DNA of 21,139 nt from the NCBI GenBank assembly GCA_016870425.1, contig VGBQ01000019.1, positions 1-21,139 of the forward strand, in the 5' to 3' direction. Numbering within the stretch: position 1 is the stretch's first letter; every line of letters begins with the position of its first letter. A model generated the notes under the pieces. It saw only the letters and a list, made by a program, of their open reading frames with translations. It made no database searches and had not been told where the DNA came from. Origin of the DNA: Actinomycetota bacterium (GTDB lineage Bacteria; Actinomycetota; Actinomycetes; S36-B12). Positions 6,443 to 14,304 of this stretch are shown piece by piece. Both the position numbers and the translations under genes were made by a program.

Positions 6443-8188
6443 CTAGAGGTTGCCGCCGCGCTCTTCGAGTTGTTCGCGGTTGGTGGCAGGCTCACCGGCC
6501 GTGTGGAGGACGCCGCCGTGGAAGGGGACCATGACCGTCTCGTCCTCGTCGTACTCATGCAGGGGTGCCTCGAGGGCCGCGTCATGGGACACGTGCGCCT
6601 GACCGGCCTCGATCTCCTGGCGGGTCGGGGGCACGATGTCGTCGGCGTAGAACCAGCGGGAGAGCTTGTAGCGGATCATGTCGCGGCGGTAGTGCTTGTT
6701 GGCGACACCGTTGGCATCGACCTTCTCGGGGGCCGGGAGCGGGGCGCGGTAGGACTCGATGGCCGACTCCAGGACGGCGCGCTCCTTGAGCGACAGCGGC
6801 TCGTGGACCTCGATGAATTCACCGTGGGGCAGGCGCAGGATGCGACCTGACTCGTAGCCGTGCAGCATCTTCTCGCGATCCCTGCGCTGCAGCCCGATGC
6901 AGATGCGTCGCGTCACGAGGAAGGCGATTGGCGGGAGCACGATGACCGCGATCCGCAGGAACCAGATGATCGCGTTGATCGACAGGTCGAAGGTGATGGC
7001 GATGATGTCGTTGCCGCCGCCGATGAAGAGCAGGAAATAGAAGGTGATCGCCATGACGCCGATGCCGGTGCGCGTGGGCGCATTGCGCGGACGATTGAGC
7101 AGGTTGTGGTCGCGCTTGTCGCCCGTGACCCACGCCTCGAGGAAGGGATAGAGCGCGGCCACGGTGAAGACGATGCCCGGCACGATGACCGAGGGAATGA
7201 AGATATTCCACGAGATCGTGTAGCCGAAGAGCACCGTCTCGATGTTGGGGAAGATGCGCAAGGCCCCATCGAGCCACCCGATGTACCAGTCCGGCTGCGA
7301 GCCCGCACCCACCTGGTCCGGCGTGTAGGGCCCGAAGATCCAGATGGGGTTGATCGACACCAGCCCGCCGATGAGGGCGGTCACGCCGAAGACGACGAAG
7401 AAGAAGCCGCCGGCCTTGGCCATGTAGATCGGCATGAGCGGGTAGCCGACGACGTTGTCATTGGTGCGTCCCGGTCCGGGGAACTGCGTGTGCTTCTGGG
7501 TCCACACCATCATGAGGTGCACGGTGACCAGGGCCAGGATGAGGCCGGGGATGAGCAGGATGTGCACGCCGTAGAGACGCGAGATGAATTCGGTCCCGGG
7601 GAACTCGCCGTCGAAGAGCAGGAAGGCGCCCCACGTGCCGACGATGGGGATGGCTTGGACGATGCCGCGCGCGATCTGCAGGCCCGTGCCGGACAGCAGG
7701 TCGTCGGGGAGGGAGTAGCCGGAGAAGCCGGCGCCGAGGCCGAGGGTGATCAGCGAGATGCCGATGACCCAGTTGAACTCGCGGGGCTTGCGGAAGGCAC
7801 CGGTGAAGAACACGCGGAACATGTGCACGCTCATCGCTGCGATGAAGAGCAGGGCCGCCCAGTGGTGCATCTGGCGGATGAGCAGGCCGCCGCGGACGTC
7901 GAAGGAGATGTCGAGGGTCGAGGCGTAGGCCTCCGACATCATCACGCCCTTGAGGGGCACGTAGGAGCCGTCGTAGACGACCTCGACCATGCTCGGCTTG
8001 TAGAAGAGGGTGAGGAAGACGCCCGTGAGCAGGACGATGATGAAGCTGTAGAGCGCGATTTCGCCGAGCATGAAGGACCAGTGGTCAGGGAAGACCTTCT
8101 TGAGGCTGCGGCCGAGGAAGCGATTGGAGCCGACCCGCTGGTCGACGTAGGTCGCGACCGACTCGCCTACCTTCTCCGTCGTGCTCAT
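6443..8188 (-). CDS. qcrB: Cytochrome bcc complex cytochrome b subunit
   Basis: A 581-residue cytochrome b that oxidises menaquinol and holds haems bL and bH. Haem ligands are His108 and His122 in one helix and His209 and His224 in another; the 14/15-residue spacing is of the b6-like kind. The quinol-site PEWY motif reads PDWY (299-302). The N-terminal part carries the b-type helices, followed by the subunit-IV-like helices and a long hydrophilic C-terminal tail (from about 430) typical of actinobacteria. The ATG overlaps the qcrA stop by 4 nt (ATGA), so it is the last gene of the coupled qcrC-qcrA-qcrB set. The complex passes electrons through QcrC directly to CtaC. The family includes the target of mycobacterial bc1 inhibitors such as telacebec. 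Confidence 0.97.
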   Translation of the reverse strand: MSTTEKVGESVATYVDQRVGSNRFLGRSLKKVFPDHWSFMLGEIALYSFIIVLLTGVFLTLFYKPSMVEVVYDGSYVPLKGVMMSEAYASTLDISFDVRGGLLIRQMHHWAALLFIAAMSVHMFRVFFTGAFRKPREFNWVIGISLITLGLGAGFSGYSLPDDLLSGTGLQIARGIVQAIPIVGTWGAFLLFDGEFPGTEFISRLYGVHILLIPGLILALVTVHLMMVWTQKHTQFPGPGRTNDNVVGYPLMPIYMAKAGGFFFVVFGVTALIGGLVSINPIWIFGPYTPDQVGAGSQPDWYIGWLDGALRIFPNIETVLFGYTISWNIFIPSVIVPGIVFTVAALYPFLEAWVTGDKRDHNLLNRPRNAPTRTGIGVMAITFYFLLFIGGGNDIIAITFDLSINAIIWFLRIAVIVLPPIAFLVTRRICIGLQRRDREKMLHGYESGRILRLPHGEFIEVHEPLSLKERAVLESAIESYRAPLPAPEKVDANGVANKHYRRDMIRYKLSRWFYADDIVPPTRQEIEAGQAHVSHDAALEAPLHEYDEDETVMVPFHGGVLHTAGEPATNREQLEERGGNL

Positions 8189-9291
8189 CCGCGCTCCCAG
8201 AAACTAGGTCCGATCGGTTCTGCGAAGGGTGCCTTTGCCACGAGGTATCCTTCCGCATTCACCCCGATCCGCAACTGGGGCATGCGCCGAGCCGCAGGCC
8301 CGAAGATCACGTTGCCCGCGTCGGCCAGATCGAAGGTCGACTGGTGGCACGGGCACAGCAGGTGGTGCGTGCGGTGCTCATAGAGGGCGATGGGGCAGCC
8401 CACGTGGGTGCAGATCTTGGAGTAGGCCAGGATCCCCTGGTAGTCCCAGCCGTCGCCCTGCTGGGCGCGGATCTCGTCGGGCTCCATGCGCACGAGGATG
8501 ATGGCTGCCTTGCCGCGGGCGTTGAGGTTGTGCTCCGCCTCCTGGATTTCCATGATGTTCTCCGGCAACGCGGAGACCAGGCCGCCGACAGGCACGTCCT
8601 CGGGGCGGATCTTGACGTAGGTGCCATCCGTGACGATCGGCATGTCCTCGACCCAGGCGGTGGTGCTGAGCAGCTCGACGGGGCTGGGCCCGAAACTGCC
8701 GTTCTTGGGGCTCCACAGGTCGCGGAGCATGACGACGAGGGGGATGGGGAAGAGGGCGAGAGCGGCGATGAGGGTGCGTCGGATGATCTTGTACTGCGCG
8801 AAGCCGGACTCCTCCTTGCCGCGCTCATACTGCTCGGCGGCCTCGACATCCTCATGGGAAGTGGAGGCCAGGGAGTGGCGCTCCTGGACGACCTCGACGT
8901 CGGGCATGAGCTTTTTGGCCCACTGGATCGCCCCGGCTCCGATGCAGAAGACGCCGAGGCCGAAGGTGAGCCCAAGGGCGAACGTCTGGAAGCCCACCAC
9001 GCCGAACATCGGTATGTAGACGTCGGCGTAGGGATCGATCGCGACGTAGGCGACGACGAAGAGGACGACCATGAGCATCGACAGCAGGAAGAGCGCGGAC
9101 ACCTGGCGCTCGGCGCGGCGCGCGGCCTTGGGGTCGAAGTCGCTGCGACGCGGGCGGTGGGGAATGTCGGCTGCGGGGAGTGCGCCCGGCCCTTCGTAGA
9201 GCGGCCTCGCGAGGTCGTCGGCGGGGACATCCCCGTGGCCGTGTCCGTGGTCGGGCGCGCTGGCGCCGCCGCGCGTGGTGAGGTCGCTCAT
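8185..9291 (-). CDS. qcrA: Cytochrome bcc complex Rieske iron-sulfur subunit
   Basis: A 368-residue Rieske protein that takes the first electron from menaquinol. It has a hydrophilic N-terminal region (1-62, with HGHGHG), three membrane helices (about 66-85, 98-122 and 172-190), and a C-terminal Rieske domain. Cluster ligands are Cys294 and His296 in CTHVGC (294-299) and Cys313 and His316 in CPCH (313-316), with Cys299 and Cys315 forming the stabilising disulfide. Three N-terminal helices, rather than one, are diagnostic of the actinobacterial type. The ATG at 9291 overlaps the qcrC stop by 4 nt (ATGA); the open frame extends to 9606 but that part lies inside qcrC. Its stop overlaps the qcrB start likewise. 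Confidence 0.97.
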   Translation of the reverse strand: MSDLTTRGGASAPDHGHGHGDVPADDLARPLYEGPGALPAADIPHRPRRSDFDPKAARRAERQVSALFLLSMLMVVLFVVAYVAIDPYADVYIPMFGVVGFQTFALGLTFGLGVFCIGAGAIQWAKKLMPDVEVVQERHSLASTSHEDVEAAEQYERGKEESGFAQYKIIRRTLIAALALFPIPLVVMLRDLWSPKNGSFGPSPVELLSTTAWVEDMPIVTDGTYVKIRPEDVPVGGLVSALPENIMEIQEAEHNLNARGKAAIILVRMEPDEIRAQQGDGWDYQGILAYSKICTHVGCPIALYEHRTHHLLCPCHQSTFDLADAGNVIFGPAARRMPQLRIGVNAEGYLVAKAPFAEPIGPSFWERG

Positions 9292-10076
9292 CGTGCCTTG
9301 ATTCCGATCCATACGGCGATGCCGACGAAGGCAGCCATGACTCCGGCCCACAGGAAGAGTCCCTCGGAGACGGGGCCGAGGCGCCCGAGGGCGAGGCCGC
9401 CGGGGCTCGGCGCCTCCTGGAGGTCCATGACGTAGGCGATGATCGCCTGCTTGTCCTCGACGGTGAGGGTGCCGTCGCCGAAAACGGGCATGTTCTGCGG
9501 GCCGGTGAGCATGGCCTCGTAGATCTCCTGGGGAGTCGCCTCCATCAGGCTCGGGGCGTACTTGCCGTTGGTGAGGGCGCCACCGCCGCCCGCGGCCTGG
9601 TGGCACTGGGCGCAGTTAATGCGGAAGAGCACGCCGCCTTCGGCGATGTCGGCGTCGGAGTAGTCGAGTTGCTCAGCGGTCGGGATGGCCGGCCCCGGGC
9701 CGAGGGAGGCGATGTACGCCGCCATCTGCGAGACCTCTTCCTCGGTGTAGTCCGTGGGCTTCTCGGGGGCCTGGGCGGCAGGAGCTGCCATGGGCATGCG
9801 CCCAGTCGACACCTGGAAGTGCACGGCTGCCGCGCCGACGCCGATGAGCGTGGGGCCGTTGCTCGTGCCCTGCGCATTGAGTCCGTGGCACGACGAGCAG
9901 CCCTCGAGATAGAGGCGCTTGCCCTCGTCGATCGCCGTCTGGTCGCTGGTCGCGACCGCCTCGGCGGGGGCTGCGGTCGTGGCGACCGCGTAGACACCAC
10001 CGACACCGAGCAGCGCTGCGAGCAGAAGCATCGAGGCCACGATCGGATTGCGCCGACGGGCCACCAGTCCCTTCAC
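9288..10076 (-). CDS. qcrC: Cytochrome bcc complex di-haem cytochrome c subunit
   Basis: A 262-residue membrane-anchored di-haem cytochrome c. Haem sites are CSSCH (60-64) and CAQCH (155-159), with candidate axial Met94 or Met96 and Met196. A signal/anchor helix lies at about 13-31 and a C-terminal anchor at about 240-258. In actinobacteria the second haem domain stands in for the missing soluble cytochrome c and delivers electrons to CuA of CtaC within the supercomplex. The GTG at 10076 has a GGAAGGGA site about 8 nt upstream. It lies 52 nt after ctaE and overlaps qcrA by 4 nt. Haem attachment needs a cytochrome c maturation system, which is not in this window. Confidence 0.97.
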   Translation of the reverse strand: MKGLVARRRNPIVASMLLLAALLGVGGVYAVATTAAPAEAVATSDQTAIDEGKRLYLEGCSSCHGLNAQGTSNGPTLIGVGAAAVHFQVSTGRMPMAAPAAQAPEKPTDYTEEEVSQMAAYIASLGPGPAIPTAEQLDYSDADIAEGGVLFRINCAQCHQAAGGGGALTNGKYAPSLMEATPQEIYEAMLTGPQNMPVFGDGTLTVEDKQAIIAYVMDLQEAPSPGGLALGRLGPVSEGLFLWAGVMAAFVGIAVWIGIKAR

Positions 10077-10128
10077 GCCTGTCCCTTCCGTCCTGTGTCG
10101 TCGCCCGAGCGCCCGTGAACTGCTGTGC

Positions 10129-10737
10129 CTACCTAAGAATATAGATCATGAAGAAGAGCGCGATCCACACCACGTCGACGAAGTGCCAGTAGTACGAGAC
10201 GACGATGGCTCGTGTCGCCTGATCGTGGGTGAACCTCTTGACGACGTACGTCGTGGCCAGCACGAGCAGGAAGGCGATGAGTCCTCCGGTCACGTGCAGG
10301 CCGTGGAATCCGGTGGTGAGGTAGAAGGCCGAGCCGTAGGCATTGCTCGACAGGGTCAGGCCCTCATGCACGAGTTCGGCGTACTCCGTGACCTGGCCGG
10401 CGATGAAGATCGAGCCCATGAAAAACGTGATGATGAACCAGCGGCGCAGTCCCTTGACGTCGCCACGCTCGGCCGCGAAGACACCGAGCTGGCAGGTGAC
10501 CGAGGAGAGCACGAGGATCGTGGTGTTGACGCTCGCGAAGGGGATGTTGAGGAGTTGGGTCTCCTCCGCCCACAGGTCGGGGTTGACGGCCCGCAGGGTG
10601 AAGTACATCGCGAAGAGCCCAGCGAAGAACATGAGCTCGCTGGACAGCCAGACGATGGTGCCGATGGCCACGGGGTTGGGCCGGTTGGCCGGTGCGTGGG
10701 CAAAGGCCTGACTCACGGGTGGTGTTGCGGTCGCCAC
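10129..10737 (-). CDS. ctaE: Cytochrome c oxidase subunit III
   Basis: A 202-residue subunit III with five membrane helices, the short form found in actinobacteria (the seven-helix form is longer). Family stretches include SSELMFFAGLFAMYF near the start, the GQVTEYAEL loop, GFHGLHVTGG with its conserved His, and the C-terminal SYYWHFVDVVWIALFFMIYI. It stabilises the catalytic core and proton uptake in subunit I. It leads the minus-strand run ctaE-qcrC-qcrA-qcrB, so the oxidase genes are split between two opposed operons. The GTG at 10737 has no clear ribosome-binding site; a weak CAGAGT box ends 6 nt upstream, so this mRNA may also be leaderless. Confidence 0.96.
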   Translation of the reverse strand: MATATPPVSQAFAHAPANRPNPVAIGTIVWLSSELMFFAGLFAMYFTLRAVNPDLWAEETQLLNIPFASVNTTILVLSSVTCQLGVFAAERGDVKGLRRWFIITFFMGSIFIAGQVTEYAELVHEGLTLSSNAYGSAFYLTTGFHGLHVTGGLIAFLLVLATTYVVKRFTHDQATRAIVVSYYWHFVDVVWIALFFMIYILR

Positions 10738-10765
10738 GGGACCACTCTGCCAGAGGGAGGCGTGA

Positions 10766-10793
10766 GGGGGGTGCAGACCCCCCGAGAGGGGGG
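10766..10793. repeat. G6-C6-G6 block able to form alternative hairpins
   Basis: In the 76-bp space between divergent ctaE and the receiver gene, GGGGGG (10766-10771), CCCCCC (10778-10783) and GGGGGG (10788-10793) lie in series. The C-run can pair with either G-run, giving a TGCAGA-loop or a GAGA-loop hairpin, the two excluding each other. The block lies upstream of both starts, so it is more likely promoter DNA than leader RNA. Confidence 0.45.
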
Positions 10794-10801
10794 CTCCCCG
10801 C

Positions 10802-10807
10802 TAGCCT
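10802..10807 (+). promoter_or_regulatory. Predicted -10 box of the receiver-like gene (leaderless)
   Basis: TAGCCT ends 6 nt before the GTG at 10814, with no Shine-Dalgarno between, which fits a leaderless transcript. Confidence 0.5.
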
Positions 10808-10813
10808 GAGGCT

Positions 10814-11239
10814 GTGACCGAAGCCCAAGCCCCCGCTGCCACCCTGGCGGTCCTGGTCTACAGCGATGACCGGACGGCGCGCGAAGACGTGCTCCGTGGC
10901 TTGGGCCGGCGACCGGCGCCCGAGCTCCCGGCCCTGCGCTACCTCGAGTGCGCGACCCTCCCGGCCGTCCTCAAACACATGGACGCCGGGGGCGTGGATC
11001 TGGCCATCCTCGACGGGGAGGCCGCCCCTGCGGGCGGTATGGGCGTCTGCAGGCAGCTGAAGGACGAGATCTACTCCTGCCCGCCCATCCTTGTGCTCAC
11101 CGGGCGCCCCCAGGACGCCTGGCTGGCCACCTGGTCGCGGGCCGACGGGGTGGTGCCCCGGCCCATCGACCCCATGGTCCTGGCCGACACCACGGCCGCT
11201 CTCCTGCGCCAGCGTCTCGCCGGCCTCCCGGTCCGCTAG
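10814..11239 (+). CDS. Orphan receiver-domain protein, atypical response regulator
   Basis: A 141-residue protein consisting of one CheY-like receiver domain with no output domain. The acidic pair (Asp18, Asp19), candidate phospho-acceptor Asp67 (LAILDGE) and Thr96 (LVLTGR) are in place. The conserved Lys after strand five is Arg116 (PRPIDP). The stretches YSDDRTARED, PAGGMGVCRQLKDE and RPQDAWLATWSRAD match, as I recall them, a family conserved across actinobacteria beside the ctaE/trpD locus. The Lys change suggests weak or no phosphorylation switching. The GTG start is set by the TAGCCT box 6 nt upstream. No kinase is adjacent. It may be a protein-interaction module linked to respiration, which is inference from position. 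Confidence 0.8.
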   Translation: MTEAQAPAATLAVLVYSDDRTAREDVLRGLGRRPAPELPALRYLECATLPAVLKHMDAGGVDLAILDGEAAPAGGMGVCRQLKDEIYSCPPILVLTGRPQDAWLATWSRADGVVPRPIDPMVLADTTAALLRQRLAGLPVR

Positions 11240-11281
11240 CGAAATGGGCGATATGCCCGCTTTCCTGGGTACGGCGCTCCC

Positions 11282-12394
11282 ATGATCCCCGCGGCCCCGT
11301 CCTGGCCCACGGTCCTCGGTCGCCTGGCCGAGGGCCTGGACCTCGACGCCGACTCGGCCCGCTGGGCCCTGGACCAGGTGATGTCGGGGGAGGCCTCTCC
11401 GGAGCAGATCAAGGACCTGCTCCTCGGCCTTGCGGCCAAGGGAGCGACCGCCGAGGAGGTCGCCGCGGCGGCTGACGCCATGCGCGCGGCCGCGCTTCCC
11501 GTGGAGGTGCCCGGCATCCTGCTCGACGTCGTCGGCACCGGCGGGGACTCGTCGGGCTCGGTCAACTTCTCCACCATGGCCGCGATCGTCGCGGCGGCGT
11601 GCGGGGCGACGATCGTCAAGCACGGCAATCGCGCGGCGAGCTCTGCGTCCGGCACGGCCGACGTGCTCGAGGAGCTGGGACTGGCCATCGACCTCGGCCC
11701 TGACGCGATCGCGTCCTGCGCGCGCGAGCTCGGCATAGCGTTCGCCTTCGCCCAGGTGTTGCACCCGGCGATGAAGCATGCGGCGCCGGTGCGCCGCGAG
11801 CTCGGCATCCCCACGATCTTCAACATCCTCGGCCCGCTCACCAATCCGGCACGACCGATTGCCGGTCTCATCGGCTGCTCCGATGCGCGCATGGCGCCGG
11901 TGATGGCGCAGGTCTTCGCCGATCGCGGGGACCGCGTCCTCGTCGTGCGTGGTGACAACGGGTGGGACGAGATCTCCCCCTATGGCGGCACGCAGGTGTG
12001 GGACACCACGCGCGGCGAGCTCTGTGAGGAGCGGCTCGAGGCCGATGACCTCGGCATGGGCTGGATCCCGGAGGGGGCGCTCGTCGGGGGAGATGCGGTG
12101 ACCAATGCCGAGGTGTGCCGCGCGGCGTTCGGTATGCCGCGCAAGCACCCCGATCTGGAGTTGCCGTCCGACATCGCTGCCGTCCGGGCGGTCGTCATCG
12201 TCAATGCGGCGGCGGCGCTGGCGGCGCACTCCGCAGCGGTCGCGGCTGCTGAGGGCGAATATGTGCAGGGCTCACTGCGCGATCGCGTGTGGGCGCATCT
12301 CGTCGATACGCGTGCCGCGGTGGAGTCGGGTGCGGCCGGTGACCTGCTGCGGCGCTGGGCCGACACGTCGCAGGCCCTGCGCGCCCACCCCTGA
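11282..12394 (+). CDS. trpD: Anthranilate phosphoribosyltransferase
   Basis: A 370-residue enzyme joining anthranilate and PRPP to give phosphoribosylanthranilate in tryptophan synthesis. PRPP-binding GTGGD (85-89) is followed by NFSTM and KHGNRAASS (113-121), then the HPAMKHAAPVRRELG stretch of the anthranilate tunnel, and FNILGPLTNPA. The N-terminal helical domain (about 5-70) and length match the family. The ATG at 11282 has no good ribosome-binding site; TACGGC, 6 nt upstream, is a poor -10, so expression signals are uncertain. The 42-bp gap before it holds only a weak GGGC-GATAT-GCCC repeat. It stands apart from other trp genes, as in mycobacteria where trpD is next to ctaE-qcrCAB and an exonuclease gene (Rv2191). 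Confidence 0.96.
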   Translation: MIPAAPSWPTVLGRLAEGLDLDADSARWALDQVMSGEASPEQIKDLLLGLAAKGATAEEVAAAADAMRAAALPVEVPGILLDVVGTGGDSSGSVNFSTMAAIVAAACGATIVKHGNRAASSASGTADVLEELGLAIDLGPDAIASCARELGIAFAFAQVLHPAMKHAAPVRRELGIPTIFNILGPLTNPARPIAGLIGCSDARMAPVMAQVFADRGDRVLVVRGDNGWDEISPYGGTQVWDTTRGELCEERLEADDLGMGWIPEGALVGGDAVTNAEVCRAAFGMPRKHPDLELPSDIAAVRAVVIVNAAAALAAHSAAVAAAEGEYVQGSLRDRVWAHLVDTRAAVESGAAGDLLRRWADTSQALRAHP

Positions 12395-12457
12395 CACACC
12401 CTTGCGTTGAGTGGTCGCTATCTCACCGAGTTGACGACCACTCAACGCAAGGGTGTG
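12395..12457. terminator. Long perfect inverted repeat between convergent trpD and exonuclease genes
   Basis: Arms at 12395-12417 and 12435-12457 are perfect 23-nt reverse complements, with a 17-nt loop (12418-12434). The left arm begins at the base after the trpD stop, and the right arm ends 14 nt from the exonuclease stop. Position between tail-to-tail genes fits a bidirectional terminator, but there is no T-run. It could also be a dispersed palindromic repeat. Confidence 0.7.
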
Positions 12458-12471
12458 GTGAACGGCGGGGG

Positions 12472-14199
12472 CTAGGCGCTCGGCCTCAGCCCTCGGCGAT
12501 CCGCGGTGTAGCGCAGGGTCTCAGCCGCCTCGCGTGCACGCCGCAGCGAATCGGCGACCTCACCGCCGACATGGATGGGCAGCGACAGCGGCGTAGAAGT
12601 GCGCACCAGGCGTGCGTCCACCAGCCACCTCCACAGCAGGTCGGTCTCCTCCGTCAGTGCCGTCCCCGGCTCGACGCTGTCACCGCTCATCAGCAGGGCG
12701 TCCACCACGGGCCGCGGGTCCTCGCCCCGAGGCGCGACCCCCGCCGCCGCCAGGCGGCCGTAACGGATGACATGGATATGCCAGGCGCCGTCGACCAGCT
12801 GCGCCGCCACGACCTCCTCGGCCTCCGCGAGTGCCGCCAGCCGATGCCGGCGCACGCTGGCGCGGACATAGGACTCGAGACGGTCGCGCCAGGACCGGGC
12901 CTGCTCGAAGCGACCGGTCTCGGCCAGCGTGGCCATGCGATCGTGGATCGCGGTGACCACCGCGCGGGAGTCGCCGCTGAAGGCGGCCAGTGCCCGCTGC
13001 GCTGTGACGGCGTACGCATCGGAATCGCCCGATCGAGCGCAGGGTGCCGCGCATTGGCCGAGTTGTCCGCGCACGCAGCCCGCGTCGCGACGCGGCCCGC
13101 GCGGGAGCCGATCGGTGCAGGTGCGCAGCGGCAGGGCCTCGTGGAGCGCCTCGGAAGCGAGCGTCGCGGCACCGCGCGAGGCGAAGGGGCCGATCGCCGC
13201 GAGGTGACTCTCGCGCACCGCACTCACCGTCACGACGCGCGGATGGGGCTCGCGGGTGAGGGCGAGCCACACCTGACGCTCGGGATGACGCGAGCGGCGG
13301 TTGTAGGGCGGCTTGTGCTCGGCGATGAGGCGCAGCTCGCGCACGCGCGCCTCGAGGTCGGTGGCGCACACGATCGGATCCACGCGGTCGGCCAGGCCCA
13401 CCATCTCGGACATCCGCTTGCGCTGCTCGGACGCGGTGAAATACGAGCGCACGCGCGAGCGGATATTGCGCGAGGTGCCGACGTAGAGCGCGTGCCCCTG
13501 CGCATTGCGGAAGATGTAGACCCCCGGCGCCTCGGGCAGGTCGCCCGCGAGGTGGCGCTTGGTGCGCTGCTGGGGAGTCGTGCGGCCGCCGAAGGCGAGG
13601 AGGTCCTCGAGGCAGTGCACACCGAGCGGACCCATGCGCTCCATGAGCCCGTGGAGCACGGCCACGGTCGCGCGCGCGTCGTCGAGCGCGCGGTGGCACG
13701 GGGGCGTGGGCGAGTGGAACAAGCGCGACAGGGTCTCGAGCTTGCAGTTGCGCACCTCGTCGCGGGCGATGGCCCGGCGGGCGATGCGCGCCGTGTCGAC
13801 CACCCGGGGTCCGGGCCACGGCAGGTCAGCCTTGTCACCGGCCCCGCGCAGAAAGGACATGTCATAGGGAGCGTTGTGCGCGACGAGCACGGCACCGCGC
13901 GCGAACTCCCAGAAGCCCGCGACCGCGGCCGTGACCGACGGCGCGCCCGCGAGCATGCGATCGGTGATGCCGGTGAGCGCGGCGATGAAGGGCGGGATCG
14001 GCACGCCCGGATTGACGAAGGTCTGGTACTCCCCGAGCACCTCGCCGCCGCGCACCTTGACCGCACCGATCTCGGTGATGCCGGCATCGACCGGCTTGCC
14101 GCCCGTGGTCTCGAGGTCGACGACCACGAAGGTGACGTCGCACAGCGGCGTGCCGAGGTCGTCGAGGGAGAGTTGCTGCTCCACGACGAGTCCCGGCAT
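12472..14199 (-). CDS. DEDDh exonuclease fused to GIY-YIG/UvrC-like nuclease
   Basis: A 575-residue two-nuclease protein of the mycobacterial Rv2191 type. Residues about 20-185 form a DnaQ-like 3'-5' exonuclease: VDLETTGG (Asp28, Glu30), HNAPYD (Asp113) and HRALDDA (His169, Asp174). Residues about 225-310 form a GIY-YIG endonuclease as in UvrC (GVYIF, ALYVGTS, and ELRLIAEHKPPYN). Then come four cysteines (361, 375, 383, 387) in the spacing of the UvrC iron-sulfur cluster, and a UVR-like motif (about 415-441, FEQARSWRDRL). The C-terminal endonuclease and helix-hairpin-helix parts of UvrC are absent, as in Cho. A role in DNA repair is likely. ATG 14199 is preferred because TAGCGT lies 7 nt upstream; ATG 14229 is the alternative. 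Confidence 0.92.
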   Translation of the reverse strand: MPGLVVEQQLSLDDLGTPLCDVTFVVVDLETTGGKPVDAGITEIGAVKVRGGEVLGEYQTFVNPGVPIPPFIAALTGITDRMLAGAPSVTAAVAGFWEFARGAVLVAHNAPYDMSFLRGAGDKADLPWPGPRVVDTARIARRAIARDEVRNCKLETLSRLFHSPTPPCHRALDDARATVAVLHGLMERMGPLGVHCLEDLLAFGGRTTPQQRTKRHLAGDLPEAPGVYIFRNAQGHALYVGTSRNIRSRVRSYFTASEQRKRMSEMVGLADRVDPIVCATDLEARVRELRLIAEHKPPYNRRSRHPERQVWLALTREPHPRVVTVSAVRESHLAAIGPFASRGAATLASEALHEALPLRTCTDRLPRGPRRDAGCVRGQLGQCAAPCARSGDSDAYAVTAQRALAAFSGDSRAVVTAIHDRMATLAETGRFEQARSWRDRLESYVRASVRRHRLAALAEAEEVVAAQLVDGAWHIHVIRYGRLAAAGVAPRGEDPRPVVDALLMSGDSVEPGTALTEETDLLWRWLVDARLVRTSTPLSLPIHVGGEVADSLRRAREAAETLRYTADRRGLRPSA

Positions 14200-14206
14200 G
14201 CAGCCG

Positions 14207-14212
14207 ACGCTA
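14207..14212 (-). promoter_or_regulatory. Predicted -10 box of the exonuclease gene (leaderless)
   Basis: On the minus strand TAGCGT ends 7 nt before the ATG at 14199, the same box and spacing as at the desulfurase gene. It decides between ATG 14199 and ATG 14229. Confidence 0.5.
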
Positions 14213-14292
14213 GGCGCGAGGTCCGACATCGAGGGGCGCGACACCCCGTGTGTGCCTGGCCCGCACTGCAGCCTCTCCCTGGGTGCGCGTCC

Positions 14293-14298
14293 TAGGCT
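14293..14298 (+). promoter_or_regulatory. Predicted -10 box of the zinc-ribbon gene (leaderless)
   Basis: TAGGCT ends 6 nt before the ATG at 14305, with no Shine-Dalgarno site. The divergent exonuclease promoter lies about 85 nt away. Confidence 0.5.
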
Positions 14299-14304
14299 CG
14301 GGCC

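Noticed and set aside
6860..8383. 507-codon plus-strand open frame opposite qcrB and the end of qcrA
   Set aside because: Highly acidic, His-rich antisense translation without family features; qcrB has intact haem ligands on the other strand.
11246..11258. GGGC-GATAT-GCCC inverted repeat before trpD
   Set aside because: Only 4-bp arms, common by chance at this GC content, and not placed at a recognisable promoter.
14200..14229. Alternative ATG at 14229 for the exonuclease gene
   Set aside because: No ribosome-binding site or -10 box precedes it, while ATG 14199 has TAGCGT at 7 nt; it stays possible.
12571..14295. 574-codon plus-strand open frame opposite the exonuclease fusion
   Set aside because: Arg/Gly/His-rich shadow frame, no start signal; the minus-strand gene has intact DEDDh and GIY-YIG motifs.
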